From NCBI GenBank assembly GCA_028768525.1, contig CP054837.1:372001-436000 (forward strand): 64,000 nt of DNA, given 5' to 3'. The notes under the pieces were generated by a model. The model was not told the origin of the DNA. It made no database searches and saw only the letters and a list, made by a program, of their open reading frames with translations. The position numbers were made by a program, and so were the translations under genes. Numbering within the stretch: the first letter of the stretch is position 1; each line of letters starts with the position of its first letter. Of the stretch, positions 27,350-34,677 are shown piece by piece. Origin of the DNA: Desulfobacter sp. Lineage in GTDB: Bacteria; Desulfobacterota; Desulfobacteria; Desulfobacterales; Desulfobacteraceae.

Positions 27350-27760
27350 ATGAATGATAAAAAAACCACAACCTTCACCATTTCCCAGATTGCCGATCAA
27401 TTGGATATTTCCACCAGAACCGTAAGATTTTACGAAGAAAAAGGACTGATCAGCCCCGGCAGGACCCCGGGCAACCAGCGCATCTACACCCCCAGGAACA
27501 AGGCCCGGCTGAAACTCATTCTCAGGGGCAAGCGATTCGGGTTCAGCCTTGAAGAAATTGCAGAGATGATCGGCATGGCCGACACCAGCGTGGATGAAAT
27601 CGATCAGATTGAACGGAGCCTGGCATTCGGGGAAACCAAACTAAAGGAGATCCAGGACAGAAAAAAAGAATTGTCATTATTGGAGCAGGATATCCTGGCC
27701 ACCCGGGACAAACTGCTCAAACGGAAAAAAGAGCTTGAACAAAAGGAGGAAAAGCCATGA
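27350..27760 (+). CDS. MerR-family regulator of acyl-CoA catabolism
   Basis: A 136-residue MerR protein with an N-terminal winged helix (FTISQIADQLDISTRTVRFYEEKGLI), the RIYTPRNKARLKLIL and GFSLEEIAEMI segments, and a C-terminal coiled coil for dimerisation. It lacks the metal-binding Cys of MerR/CueR, in line with the LiuR branch that responds to acyl-CoA or related ligands. Its stop overlaps the acyl-CoA ligase ATG by 4 bases, so it is autoregulated with the genes it serves. The operator candidate at 27309-27323 supports this. Confidence 0.88.
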   Translation: MNDKKTTTFTISQIADQLDISTRTVRFYEEKGLISPGRTPGNQRIYTPRNKARLKLILRGKRFGFSLEEIAEMIGMADTSVDEIDQIERSLAFGETKLKEIQDRKKELSLLEQDILATRDKLLKRKKELEQKEEKP

Positions 27761-29259
27761 CAGTGATCGAGATTGTTGAACAAAATGCTCGCCGGTTTCC
27801 GGATAAACCGGCCCTGTGCGACATGTCCCGGGAGTTCACATTCAGCCAGGTTTTTGAAAAAGCAAAGCAGGCCTCGGCCCTGTTCCAGGGGGCCGGCATA
27901 CAAAAGGGGGATGTGGTGGCCCTCATGGGCCAGAACTCCTTTGACTGGGTCTTTTCCTATTTCGGTATCCTCATGGCCGGGGGCGTGGTGGTGCCGGTGA
28001 ACCACAAACTGACGGCTCCGGAAGCGGCATACATTCTCAGGGACAGCGGGGCAAAACTCCTTTTATTTGACGGGCAGCTGGCCCAGGTGGCCCATAACCT
28101 GGACCTGGATATTCCCCAAATGGCCATGGACAGCCCTGCTCCGTCCACCCCCCTGCTTTGGGAGCACGCCGCCAAAGCTTTAGAGCCGGTAACCATAGAG
28201 GAAAATGACCTGGCCCAGATTCTTTATACCTCCGGCACCACAGGCAATCCCAAAGGCTGTTTGCACACCCACGCCGGCGTGGTCGCGGCTGGAATAACCG
28301 GGGCCCGGGCAGTCGACCTTGATCAGTCCGACCGGATGCTGGTGGCCATGCCCATCTGGCACTCCTCCCCGCTGAACAACTGGTTCATGGGCATCACCCA
28401 TGTGGGCGGCACCACCGTGCTGATCCGCGAATACCATCCCCTCCACTTCCTGGAGGCGGTCCAGAACAGGAAATGCACGGCCTATTTCGGTGCACCCATC
28501 TCCTATATCATGCCCATGCAGGTGATTCCCAACTTCGGGGATTATGATCTATCTTCAATGAAGGCATGGATATACGGAGGCGGCCCCATTGCCCCTGAAA
28601 CCGTAAAAAAACTGACTGCCGCCTATAAATCCGACCGGTTCTTCCAGGTTTACGGAATGACCGAGTCCGGCCCCACCGGCGCGGTGCTCCGCCCCGAGGA
28701 CCATCAAAAACACGCCGGCTCCATTGGCTGCCGGGCATTGCCGGGCGCAAGTCTGAAGGTAATGAAGAACCAGAATTCCCAGGCCGGCCCCGGGGAAACC
28801 GGCGAAATCTGGCTTCAGGCCGGTTCCATGATGAAAGGCTACCTCAACCGGCCAGATGCCACGAAGGCGGCCTTCCACGACGGCTGGTACAAAACCGGGG
28901 ACATGGCCAGCATCGACCAGGACGGTTACCTCTTCATCGTGGACCGGATCAAGGACATGATCGTCACCGGCGGAGAAAACGTCTATTCAAAGGAGGTGGA
29001 AGACAAAATCATGGAACACCCCCATGTGGCCGAAGCTGCGGTCATCGGCACCCCGCATCCGGACTGGGGCGAAACCGTCCATGCAGCCGTGGTGGCCGCC
29101 CAGGGCCAGGATATCACTGAGGCCGAACTGGACGAGTTTCTCTCCCAGCGGCTGGCAAAATTCAAAATACCCAAAATCTACCACCTTTTACCGGAACTCC
29201 CCCACACCCCTTCGGGCAAGGTGATGAAATATAAACTCAGAGAAGACTTAAAAAAATAG
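27757..29259 (+). CDS. AMP-forming acyl-CoA ligase
   Basis: A 500-residue member of the adenylate-forming family. It has the P-loop-like A3 motif LYTSGTTGNPKG, the A5 motif YGMTESGP, the hinge YKTGDMASIDQDGYLFIVDRIKDMI with the following GGENVYSKEVED, and the C-terminal catalytic Lys in PSGKVMKYKLRED. It activates a carboxylic acid as acyl-adenylate and transfers it to CoA. With a MerR regulator before and an acyl-CoA dehydrogenase after (9 bases), it forms a short catabolic operon. Chain length or aromatic preference cannot be read. Confidence 0.93.
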   Translation: MTVIEIVEQNARRFPDKPALCDMSREFTFSQVFEKAKQASALFQGAGIQKGDVVALMGQNSFDWVFSYFGILMAGGVVVPVNHKLTAPEAAYILRDSGAKLLLFDGQLAQVAHNLDLDIPQMAMDSPAPSTPLLWEHAAKALEPVTIEENDLAQILYTSGTTGNPKGCLHTHAGVVAAGITGARAVDLDQSDRMLVAMPIWHSSPLNNWFMGITHVGGTTVLIREYHPLHFLEAVQNRKCTAYFGAPISYIMPMQVIPNFGDYDLSSMKAWIYGGGPIAPETVKKLTAAYKSDRFFQVYGMTESGPTGAVLRPEDHQKHAGSIGCRALPGASLKVMKNQNSQAGPGETGEIWLQAGSMMKGYLNRPDATKAAFHDGWYKTGDMASIDQDGYLFIVDRIKDMIVTGGENVYSKEVEDKIMEHPHVAEAAVIGTPHPDWGETVHAAVVAAQGQDITEAELDEFLSQRLAKFKIPKIYHLLPELPHTPSGKVMKYKLREDLKK

Positions 29260-29268
29260 GAGACACGG

Positions 29269-30513
29269 ATGTTCGAATATCTACTCACCGATGAACAAAA
29301 GGCGCTCCAGGCCGAAGCCAGGGAATTTGTAAAGAGTATTCCCAGAAAAATGATTCTTGACATGGACAAGGACAAAATCCAGTTTCCCAAGGAATTTCTC
29401 CAGGAGGCGGGGCGCCGGAACCTCATGGGCTGCCGTTACCCAAAGGAATGGGGCGGCAGAGGGCTTGACTGGGTCTCCACCTGTATGGTCATGGAGGAAG
29501 TCGGGGTACTGGGCTATATATTTGCCTGCACCTTTGGCGTGGGTGCAGAACTGGTCTGCGACGCCATCATCCTCCACGGCACCGACGCCCAGAAGGCAAA
29601 ATACGTAAAACCCCTGCTGCGGGGTGACATATTTGCCGCCGAATGCCTGACCGAACCCAGGGGCGGATCTGACTTTTTCGGCACCACGACCACCGCAGAA
29701 GACAAGGGAGACCATTTTCTGCTTAACGGCCAGAAACGTTTCATCGTCGGCGGCGAAGGCGCAGATTATTTCCTGGTCTATGCCCGCACCGATCCGGATG
29801 CAGAGCCCAGGGACGGGATTTCCTGTTTCATTGTTGACCGCACCCAAGGGGTAAAAACAGAATACCTGTACGGACTTATGGGCTGCCGGGGCGGCGGCGC
29901 CGCCCGCATGGTATTCAAAGATGTGGTGGTCCCCAAAGAAAACCTGCTGGGCGGGCTCAACCAGGGCGTGAAAGTCTTTAACACCATGATGATCCCGGAA
30001 CGCCTGGGCACCGCCGCCATGACCATCGGTGCCGCCATCCCGGCCGTGGATGTGGCCACAGGCTACACCTCCAAGCGGAAAGCCTTCGGCCGGCCAGTGG
30101 CCGCTTTCCAGGGCGTCTCTTTCCAGGTTGCCGAAGCGGTCACCCTCCTGGATGCGGCCCGGGCCATGATTTACACAACGGCCAGGGCCGTGGATGCCGG
30201 CATCGATTCCAAGCAGATCCGCCGCCTGGTGTCTGAATCCAAAAAATTTGTCACTGAATCCTGCCAGAAAGCCGCCCACAATGCCATGCAGGTCATGGGC
30301 GGCATCGGTTACACCGACATTTACCCGGTGGAGCGAATCTTCAGGGACCTGCGCCTGGCCTCCATCTGGACCGGCACCAATGAGGTCATGTCCATGATCA
30401 TTGCCAATGAATGGTATAAGGAATACTGGAAGGAGAAAAACAATCCCAGAATAAGGGATATGGAAATGGATGCAGCCGCTGCCCATGAAACGGAAGAAAA
30501 AATCTATGAATAA
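29269..30513 (+). CDS. Acyl-CoA dehydrogenase
   Basis: A 414-residue flavoprotein of normal length with AECLTEPRGGSD (FAD/substrate contact), the central beta domain, and VMGGIGYTDIYPVERIFRDLR near the C-terminus. The usual catalytic Glu of medium-chain enzymes (in YEGT) is Thr368 here (WTGTNEVM). Glu244, in the helix-G motif IPERL, stands where isovaleryl- and long-chain acyl-CoA dehydrogenases keep their base, so it is probably the active one. Follows the ligase by 9 bases and is closed by the hairpin at 30575-30609. Confidence 0.93.
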   Translation: MFEYLLTDEQKALQAEAREFVKSIPRKMILDMDKDKIQFPKEFLQEAGRRNLMGCRYPKEWGGRGLDWVSTCMVMEEVGVLGYIFACTFGVGAELVCDAIILHGTDAQKAKYVKPLLRGDIFAAECLTEPRGGSDFFGTTTTAEDKGDHFLLNGQKRFIVGGEGADYFLVYARTDPDAEPRDGISCFIVDRTQGVKTEYLYGLMGCRGGGAARMVFKDVVVPKENLLGGLNQGVKVFNTMMIPERLGTAAMTIGAAIPAVDVATGYTSKRKAFGRPVAAFQGVSFQVAEAVTLLDAARAMIYTTARAVDAGIDSKQIRRLVSESKKFVTESCQKAAHNAMQVMGGIGYTDIYPVERIFRDLRLASIWTGTNEVMSMIIANEWYKEYWKEKNNPRIRDMEMDAAAAHETEEKIYE

Positions 30514-30568
30514 TCCGCCACTTAGCTGCGGAAAGGCCTTTGCAGCCTTGTTTTCGACTTAAAACCCA

Positions 30569-30596
30569 TTGACAAAAAAGGATCTTCAGGTATACT
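30569..30596 (+). promoter_or_regulatory. Sigma70-type promoter of selC
   Basis: TTGACA (30569-30574) and TATACT (30591-30596) are separated by 16 bases, with transcription expected to start close to 30603, about 9 bases before the tRNA. The -10 box lies in the loop and right arm of the terminator-like palindrome at 30575-30609. Confidence 0.72.
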
Positions 30597-30609
30597 GGAG
30601 ATCCTTTTT
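30575..30609 (+). terminator. Palindromic terminator overlapping the selC promoter
   Basis: Fifteen-base arms (30575-30589 and 30595-30609) pair fully if one U-G wobble is allowed. Five A begin the left arm and five T end the right arm, so it can terminate in both directions. It lies 62 bases after the acyl-CoA dehydrogenase stop and would close that operon, while its centre holds the -10 box of selC. Confidence 0.7.
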
Positions 30610-30611
30610 GC

Positions 30612-30709
30612 GGAGGCACGCCCAGTACTGGTGACTGGCCCGGACTTCAAATCCGGTGTGGGGGGCTAATACCCTCCCGGGTGGGTTCGATTCCCATGTG
30701 CCTCCGCCA
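30612..30709 (+). tRNA. selC: tRNA-Sec (anticodon TCA)
   Basis: A 98-base selenocysteine tRNA. The acceptor stem is 8 bp (GGAGGCAC with GTGCCTCC), as in bacterial tRNA-Sec. The anticodon stem CCGGA/TCCGG holds loop CTTCAAA with TCA at 30647-30649. It has a long variable arm (GGGGG...CCCTCC), a T arm with TTCGATT, discriminator G and encoded CCA. It is charged with Ser and converted to Sec by SelA for UGA decoding with SelB. It is followed by seven T. Its 3' part is the likely integration site of the island to the right. Confidence 0.97.
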
Positions 30710-30843
30710 TTTTTTTATATGGCCTATCCTACCGTTTTTCTCAAAAAATCTGTACACAACAAATCATAGAAAGATTTAAAATCATACATTTTTTTTAAAC
30801 AGAGTGTCTCTTTTTTATGCCATCTCGTGGGTCCGAAGTTTCC

Positions 30844-31002
30844 CATACATAGGCCAGTTATCTGGCATCCAGTGGCAAGGTCGACATCTACACACTAAAG
30901 GATCTCCTGGGACACTCCAGCATTAAGAAGACCCAGCGTTATGCTCACCTAATCAACGGTGCGTTAAGTAAGGCAGCTTGTGTTGCCGATGAGGTGTTCT
31001 GA
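30844..31002 (+). pseudogene. Tyrosine recombinase/integrase C-terminal remnant
   Basis: Read from 30844, this frame gives HT, a TAG stop, then ASYLASSGKVDIYTLKDLLGHSS and IKKTQRYAHLINGALS to a stop at 31002. This is the end of a phage-type integrase: the HTFAS segment, the LLGHSS His box and the catalytic Tyr in QRYAHL. The Phe codon of HTF is replaced by TAG (30850-30852) and nothing convincing remains upstream. It is the expected enzyme type for insertion at a tRNA gene, next to selC where an integrase normally sits. Confidence 0.82.
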
Positions 31003-31053
31003 CCAGGACTTGGGATACTCATGCATTTTTCCTCTAAAAAATAAGGACTTCCC

Positions 31054-31167
31054 TGATTGACAGGTCTTATTGGTTTCTGTATTAGATGGTAGACTTGATG
31101 GGTTGCTTCTTTCACTTCCGTCTTCTTAGCAGAATCCGTTTAGCAACCCATGCTCTTATGTCAATCA
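31054..31167. repeat. Nested inverted repeats upstream of the PEP-CTERM gene
   Basis: Outer arms TGATTGACA (31054-31062) and TGTCAATCA (31159-31167) enclose inner arms ATGGGTTGCT (31098-31107) and AGCAACCCAT (31142-31151); both pairs are perfect. The RNA could fold into a long two-step hairpin, or the DNA could be a relic of a mobile-element end. It ends 53 bases before the next start codon. Confidence 0.55.
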
Positions 31168-31220
31168 TAGATCACGTAATGCCGCATAAATGAAACATTA
31201 CCCCCCTAAAGGAGGCAAGC

Positions 31221-31853
31221 ATGATGTATCGCATGGTCAAGTACATCGCACCGATGGTTTTTGTTTTTTTAATGTTGACTGGAAACGCCGGTGCCGCACT
31301 GACCCGTATGGGAGACTTTGTATACGACGATATTGCAAACCAGTATTGGGTATCGGATCTGAGTAGATTTGCCGGGATGAGCTATGACCAACAGGTGAAC
31401 GCTATCACAAATCTAAGCCTTCTGGCACCCGAGGAGATTGGAGGCTGGCGTATAGCAGGCCTTTCGGATATTATGAATCTGATGGGGCAGGGGCAGCCCA
31501 TGTTCATTGGGAACTGGTCAAATCTTTTCAGTCCATTGGGAAATGGAACGAATGGCACTCAGTTTATCCAAGGGCGTATCGAAAGACTATCAACATGGTT
31601 CTACCGCTCGTTTATTATACAATACGATAGTTCATTACCTACAGCCTATACTAATGCTGAATATCTAATCACCGGAATACCATATCTGAATGGTGACGAG
31701 AGGATGTTTGAGGACTGGGGATCCCCGACCTCCTTCCTAGGGGCCTGGGTAGTGGCCGATGTTGCAAGTACCCCCTTACCCTCATCATTGTTTTTGTTCG
31801 GGGCTGCCCTGCCGGTTATCGTTTATTTCCGGCGAAGAAAAGAGGCGGCTTAA
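31221..31853 (+). CDS. Secreted protein with PEP-CTERM-like sorting tail
   Basis: A 210-residue protein with an N-terminal signal peptide (hydrophobic core about 10-25, cleavage after AGAA). The C-terminal tail STPLPSSLFLFGAALPVIVYF plus RRRKEAA has a short Pro-Leu-Pro motif, a single hydrophobic helix and a basic end, as in PEP-CTERM/VPLPA-CTERM proteins processed by exosortase. The mature domain (about 27-185) is unrecognised; its opening TRMGDFVYDDIANQYWVSDLS resembles other short PEP-CTERM proteins. No exosortase is in the window. It lies inside the island at selC, with AAGGAGG 5 bases before the ATG. Confidence 0.8.
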   Translation: MMYRMVKYIAPMVFVFLMLTGNAGAALTRMGDFVYDDIANQYWVSDLSRFAGMSYDQQVNAITNLSLLAPEEIGGWRIAGLSDIMNLMGQGQPMFIGNWSNLFSPLGNGTNGTQFIQGRIERLSTWFYRSFIIQYDSSLPTAYTNAEYLITGIPYLNGDERMFEDWGSPTSFLGAWVVADVASTPLPSSLFLFGAALPVIVYFRRRKEAA

Positions 31854-32098
31854 GGGGCATTCCCGACATACGAGTCGGGGACACCACCGAGAAGCCACGA
31901 TCTTCTGTGACTCCCCGGCGATGCTGATGATTAACTTGTTGACTGCTCTGTTTTGCCTTTTACATCCGCTCCCATAAGTGTGACATTACCGGTGGTTTAG
32001 ATTTTTATGCCGGTTTTTTGAACTTTTAAAGCACTATTACTCAAGTGTTTTGGGAGATCTGGAGCGACCAGAATAAATACACTTTAGTATACCACACT

Positions 32099-33061
32099 TC
32101 ATTTTGATATAAGTTTTGGTTCCATTTTGTACTCATTTTTAGATGGCCTCATCTCATAAATAGCTATCTGTCTATCGAAAGCAATGTTGGTCAACTGTTC
32201 TTTATTTTCTTTCTTCATTTCATTACCTAAATAAATAGCTAATGGCTTTTTGAAAGGATAAGTCACACCAGCATTATTGTTTTTTTTTAAAACGATCAGT
32301 CTCCATTCTTTTTCGGCTCGCCAATCATAAGCTTTGTGTATAGTTGCAAAAAAAATGGCATTAATCATTTGCCTTTGGTCTTTGCTTTTGAAATACTGGG
32401 TGCTATCTAAAAAGGTCTTAACATATAATACGGGCCAAATGTTTGCCATTAAAGGGATATCTTTGCGAGACCTATTCAATTCGTAAACTAAACAAAATCC
32501 CTGATGCCTTTCTGCATAATGATACCACATTGGCATTGAATACGGATCTTCTGAAAAGCAACATATTCTAAACGTATCCCTTGCATCCTTACCCAACTGG
32601 GACCCTTTCTGTACGTTGAATTTCATTTCCATCTGAATAACTGAGTCTTCAAGCGCTCTCATACGCTCCCTCCCGGCCAAGGGATCTCTGTTTTTAATTA
32701 CCTCTAAGTACGCTTTGATAGGGTCTTTATAAAATGAATTCTTATTGATTTCCTTATCTATATCAAACCCTTGAACATGCTTAAGTGCGCCTAATAATTC
32801 ATTTCCCAAGATGGTGGAACGAGAGAACTGGTCTATATCAAATCTTAGGACCGTATCGTATGGATCATTAAACAAATTTGGATCTGCACACCAAACAGTA
32901 TCGTTGAGAAGGTTATCAATAGTATTTTCATTAATTGAAAAATATTTAGCCAGTTTTTTGGGTGTATTTTTAGTTTTCAGATCTACACCTTTATCTAAGT
33001 TTAAGTCCTCAGGGTTGTTGCTAAATAGGTATCTGACCATCCTTTCTTTCCAACCTTCCAT
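32099..33061 (-). CDS. DUF2971 protein
   Basis: A 320-residue soluble protein of the DUF2971 type. It has an early CADPNLFNDPYD segment, then FRICCFSEDPYSMPMWYHYAERHQGFCLVYE and later YDWRAEKEWRLIV, the three hallmark blocks of the family. The function is not established; such proteins are common in variable and defence-rich regions. It starts 3 bases after the stop of the pentapeptide-channel gene, so the two form one transcription unit. Both are A+T-rich compared with the flanking operons, suggesting transfer. A catalytic role cannot be assigned from sequence, although the Glu-Trp-Arg and His residues are candidates. Confidence 0.82.
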   Translation of the reverse strand: MEGWKERMVRYLFSNNPEDLNLDKGVDLKTKNTPKKLAKYFSINENTIDNLLNDTVWCADPNLFNDPYDTVLRFDIDQFSRSTILGNELLGALKHVQGFDIDKEINKNSFYKDPIKAYLEVIKNRDPLAGRERMRALEDSVIQMEMKFNVQKGSQLGKDARDTFRICCFSEDPYSMPMWYHYAERHQGFCLVYELNRSRKDIPLMANIWPVLYVKTFLDSTQYFKSKDQRQMINAIFFATIHKAYDWRAEKEWRLIVLKKNNNAGVTYPFKKPLAIYLGNEMKKENKEQLTNIAFDRQIAIYEMRPSKNEYKMEPKLISK

Positions 33062-33064
33062 CCC

Positions 33065-34114
33065 CTAACTCCTCCTCGCCAACTTCGTGGCAAATATTGA
33101 AATCAGTCCACCTAGCATTATGTATCCTGTGATGACCTCTGCCATGACCCATTGGGCGGCAGTGGGGGTTTTGGGTGTTATGTCTCCGAATCCAAGGGTT
33201 GTGAAGGTGACTACGCTGTAATAAATCAGGGTGTCAAAGTCATAAAAATCGAGGTTGGGGATGACAAAGGCTTTTTCCCCAAGGCCAGCGAACATGGCAG
33301 CAAACCAAATGGCGATGAGAATTGACCAAAACACCCATAAAAGAATTGATTGACCACAGTCACTTGATACCCTCCAAAGATAGTATAAAACCTTATAAAG
33401 CCAGTCCGGTTGATTCTTTTTGAAAGTTTCAATGAAATCCTGATCCATCGCATATCTTCGAAATACTTGATTTCCGATACAAGACCCTACATTTATCCCA
33501 TGAAAACTTTTGATTGTGTTATAGGAAAAAAACACTTGCCCCAATATTCTTATTTCTTTCGTATATTTAATATCAGCGACAATAGCCCGAGTGAAATCAG
33601 CATATACTAATAATGAATTTTGCAGGTTAGCTTGATTCATTGTTGCATCTTTTAAATCGGTCCAAAACAAATCTGCTCCTTGGAAGTCTGAAGCCTGCAA
33701 GTACGCTCCTTGGAAACGGGTCTGTTGTAGTTTTGAGTTCCTTAAGTTAGAAAATCCAAGCCTTGCTTTTTCTAAGTCGACGTTGGAAAGGTTCGCCCGT
33801 TCAAGATTTGTTCGGTTAAAATTTATCTTTAAAAAGCTAAATCGAATTTGTTTATTTTCATCACCTCTTTTAATAATATTATTGGACGAATGTGCTATTT
33901 TCTTATACAAACTGGATGGAGATAAGCGCTCTTTATGTATTTCTAAATCAACACAAGACAAATTTGGATTAATCTCTGGATTCTCATCTCTCCACTCATT
34001 CCATCCATCAACACCTTGTTCTAAAAGGACTCTAAGATGCTCAGGATTACCTTCAAATCCAGACTGATGTTCCTTTAGATACTCTTCCCACTCCTGATCA
34101 GTGAACTTCGGCAT
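33065..34114 (-). CDS. Pentapeptide-repeat protein fused to a two-TM K+ channel
   Basis: A 349-residue fusion. The N-terminal ~85 residues are charged and unrecognised. Residues about 95-180 are pentapeptide repeats (A(N/D)Lxx pattern: NLERANLSNVDLEKARLGFSNL and on). The C-terminal third is an ion-channel module: TM1 (SILLWVFWSILIAIWFAAMF), pore helix with selectivity filter TLGFGD, and TM2 (VITGYIMLGGLISIFATKL). Filter and layout match Ion_trans_2 channels, so K+ conduction is likely; the repeats are a cytosolic domain that could gate it. The start at 34114 has GGGAG 8 bases upstream. Its partner DUF2971 gene follows after 3 bases. A membrane effector plus unknown soluble partner in an island is suggestive of an abortive or stress module, by inference. 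Confidence 0.85.
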   Translation of the reverse strand: MPKFTDQEWEEYLKEHQSGFEGNPEHLRVLLEQGVDGWNEWRDENPEINPNLSCVDLEIHKERLSPSSLYKKIAHSSNNIIKRGDENKQIRFSFLKINFNRTNLERANLSNVDLEKARLGFSNLRNSKLQQTRFQGAYLQASDFQGADLFWTDLKDATMNQANLQNSLLVYADFTRAIVADIKYTKEIRILGQVFFSYNTIKSFHGINVGSCIGNQVFRRYAMDQDFIETFKKNQPDWLYKVLYYLWRVSSDCGQSILLWVFWSILIAIWFAAMFAGLGEKAFVIPNLDFYDFDTLIYYSVVTFTTLGFGDITPKTPTAAQWVMAEVITGYIMLGGLISIFATKLARRS

Positions 34115-34360
34115 AGCAGAAACTCCCGTGAATCTGATTAAACTTGAAATAGAATACCAATGCCATATCCGAATGTGAACCGGATGTAAATAGAAGCCTG
34201 TTGAACTTATCGCCATGAGTGAAAAGGACAAGGGGGGCATCAGGCATTAGGCGTTATATTAATGGGATCTCAGATTTTTTCTAGCGTTTCTCATTTAAAC
34301 GTGCTATCAAGTTTCCCATATGTTTCCCACGAGAACAAATAAGAAGAGACAACCCCAGAA

Positions 34361-34462
34361 CATGGAACGCTCTACTACTGGCGTCGGCAAACGACTTTAA
34401 ATCCGGTGCGGGGGGGGGCTAATACCCTCCCGGGTGGGCTCGACCCCCATGTGGTTCCGCCA
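34361..34462 (+). pseudogene. Degenerate second tRNA-Sec copy (island right end)
   Basis: This stretch aligns with the whole of selC and shares an exact 26-base core (34413-34438 with 30660-30685) covering the variable arm and the start of the T arm; the CCA and following T-rich bases also match. The anticodon loop reads CTTTAAA (TTA instead of TCA). The 5' anticodon strand AACGA no longer pairs with TCCGG and the D stem is broken, so it should not fold as tRNA. The acceptor ends differ from selC but still match each other (GGAAC and GTTCC), so it probably came from another organism's tRNA-Sec. Confidence 0.8.
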
Positions 34463-34677
34463 TTTTCTCATATAACACCAACAGCCTAACTTTGCTAAAT
34501 TCATCCCAAAAATTTTCGATGGCAAAGCCAGAACAATCGAAGCCTCTTGGAAAAGATAAATTTCCTCCTTGCCATCCCGGCATCTGTAAGGATATTCTCC
34601 ACAATTATTTTCGTTAAGCGATGCTGTGCGCTTAATTCAGCCATTATATGCAGAGTAGCAGATCAAGGAACAAAGCA

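Larger units (their letters stand above)
30710..31220. other. Left end of island: decayed sequence and inverted repeats
   Basis: No intact gene. It contains the recombinase relic at 30844-31002, a 12-base string AAGTTTCCCATA at 30836-30847 repeated at 34309-34320 near the other end, and nested inverted repeats at 31054-31167. It is richer in A+T than the upstream operon. An AAGGAGG site precedes the next gene. Confidence 0.6.

Noticed and set aside
29281..30486. 401-codon open frame antisense to the acyl-CoA dehydrogenase
   Set aside because: Shadow of a well-supported gene; no motifs.
31081..31110. Sigma54 -24/-12 promoter before the PEP-CTERM gene
   Set aside because: GG and GC pairs are present but their spacing does not fit the sigma54 consensus.
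34361..34462. Functional UAA-reading tRNA-Sec
   Set aside because: Anticodon and D stems do not pair and the 5' acceptor strand is only partly complementary, so it is treated as a pseudogene.
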